A stretch of DNA of 64,000 nt, taken from the NCBI GenBank assembly GCA_963695505.1, contig CAVOGX010000015.1, positions 1 through 64,000 of the forward strand. Reading direction: 5' to 3'. How positions within the stretch are numbered: position 1 is the stretch's first letter; every line of letters begins with the position of its first letter. Positions 63,549 to 64,000 of the stretch are shown piece after piece. Made by a program: the position numbers and the translations under genes. The DNA is from JACSRF01 sp963695505. Its GTDB lineage: Bacteria; Chloroflexota; Anaerolineae; Promineifilales; Promineifilaceae. Under the pieces are notes generated by a model, which saw nothing but the letters and a program-made list of their open reading frames with translations, was not told the origin of the DNA and did no database searches.

Positions 63549-64000
63549 ATGGCAAAAATAAAGATTCCTAGGAAATGGCGTGAACGTCTGGGTTTGAGGG
63601 CTAAATATGATTTGGATGACCTGGATGATTTGCTGGAAGATGTGGTAAAGGGGCTGGTTCGCTGGTGGCGGCAGCGGGCAAAAGCGCGAGCCCAGCACCC
63701 CAAACTGGACTCGGATAACAGGGATGTACTGGCAAACGGCCGTTCCTCTCCATCCCGCCCCAAATGCCCAATCTCTGGTTAAAATGGCGACCCCAGCCAT
63801 GCAAGACCAGTATCAGCAAGCCCTCGCCTACCAGGCCGAAATACAGCGCCTAGCCCAACAGCCTCGCAACGAATTGGATCGAGACCGCCTCAATGCTGTT
63901 GTTGTAAGGGTGGAGTGGTGGGTGCAGGCTATTGTCGACCTGGCCCGCCGCGTTGATCAGTTTCAGCAAAACGAACTGCTGCACAGCGATCGCAAGCGCG
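63549..64000 (+). CDS. Charged helical protein of unknown function, partial at the right edge (frameshifted)
   Basis: ATG 63549. MAKIKIPRKWRERLGLRAKYDLDDLDDLLEDVVKGLVRWWRQRAKARAQ, then one indel near 63732 leads to a second open frame: TAVPLHPAPNAQSLVKMATPAMQDQYQQALAYQAEIQRLAQQPRNELD, then VEWWVQAIVDLARRVDQFQQNEL, running off the edge. Predicted helical/coiled coil. Not recognised. AACGGCCGTT at 63735 marks the join region. Confidence 0.5.

Larger units (their letters stand above)
3664..63744. repeat. Dispersed 10-bp palindrome AACGGCCGTT, 46 copies
   Basis: Exact copies start at 3664, 3721, 5276, 5375, 5871, 7171, 7348, 8387, 9997, 11842, 12780, 14480, 14582, 16570, 18269, 19215, 19794, 21630, 21732, 23475, 23801, 24513, 25508, 25917, 28974, 35663, 35913, 39233, 39512, 40443, 42088, 43388, 44234, 44687, 45905, 49100, 52655, 54523, 56392, 57337, 59004, 59168, 59277, 61318, 62766 and 63735. 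Many near copies have the core ACGGCCGT, such as TACGGCCGTT at 13036, 31231 and 48203. Several extend to GGAAACGGCCGTTTCC. Nearly all lie in coding DNA, in any frame and strand. The IS (32625-34163) has none. By analogy with HIP1 of cyanobacteria the function is unknown. Confidence 0.95.

Noticed and set aside
3664..63744. AACGGCCGTT copies as IS ends, integration sites or promoters
   Set aside because: No consistent longer flank, no pairing, no target duplications, and nearly all copies are inside genes.
1..64000. tRNA, rRNA, CRISPR or prophage
   Set aside because: No tRNA T-loop with a matching acceptor stem, no rRNA-like stretch, no spaced direct repeats and no phage structural genes were seen.

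Overview
The window is bacterial, moderately GC-rich, gene-dense chromosomal DNA. Gene content suggests a Chloroflexota lineage (Anaerolineae/Ardenticatenia-like). The clues are a peptidase-MA-like lipoenzyme, Pro/Thr-linker secreted proteins, a glycosyltransferase-type C-terminal domain, an F420/FMN luciferase-like oxidoreductase and site-2 proteases. There is no rRNA gene or other firm taxonomic marker, so this is inference. No tRNA, rRNA or CRISPR array was seen.

The most striking feature is not a gene. The 10-bp palindrome AACGGCCGTT occurs 46 times by eye in 64 kb, where chance predicts about 0.06, and many near-matches with the ACGGCCGT core accompany it. It is spread over nearly every gene on both strands, in all three reading frames (read as Thr-Ala-Val, Asn-Gly-Arg or Arg-Pro), and is absent from the one insertion sequence. 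It resembles the cyanobacterial HIP1 palindrome in behaviour but has a different sequence.

Layout. 1-5 kb: end of a broken glycosyltransferase-like gene, then a minus-strand operon of a small membrane protein, a TauE/SafE exporter, a tandem UspA protein and an SLC13/RCK-type permease. 5-16 kb: a tandem-fold methyltransferase, RseP-type protease, HEAT protein, AEC permease, peptidase-MA protein, TPR protein, eukaryotic-type UDP-glucose pyrophosphorylase, two secreted proteins and a LOG-family protein. Every gene from 7.9 to 16.2 kb carries small frameshifts. 16-20.5 kb: a partner-switching module (GAF/PP2C phosphatase, two STAS antagonists, one RsbW-like kinase). 20.6-32.4 kb: queG, a URO-D-like protein, a GNAT, tatABC, an M20 peptidase, AceK with a rhomboid protease, a PHP phosphatase, an LLM oxidoreductase and a metallophosphoesterase. 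32.6-34.2 kb: a complete ISNCY-like insertion sequence. 34-46.7 kb: YdcF, a WYL regulator, rdgB, yceD-obg-nadD, an S26 signal-peptidase-like protein next to a C25 (gingipain-like) protease, a sphingosine-phosphate-lyase-like PLP enzyme, a NUDIX and an APH-type kinase.

46.8-63.5 kb is a coherent cation/proton block, all on the plus strand: an MpsC-like protein with an NhaP-type antiporter; a KefB-type antiporter behind an attenuator-like leader; a CBS protein; two CBS-containing M50 membrane proteases; a CaCA exchanger; a complete Mrp antiporter (MrpA-B fusion, C, D, E, F, G); a second MpsC-like protein; and an SLC13 permease paralogous to the one at the left end. This block most looks like a functional system: Na+/K+/Ca2+/H+ homeostasis with membrane proteases and CBS sensors embedded in it.

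Assembly quality matters. At least fifteen genes, including the normally essential obg and nadD, are split by one-base indels, often in homopolymers. These are most likely sequencing errors, not real pseudogenes, so such genes are listed with the span of the restored reading.
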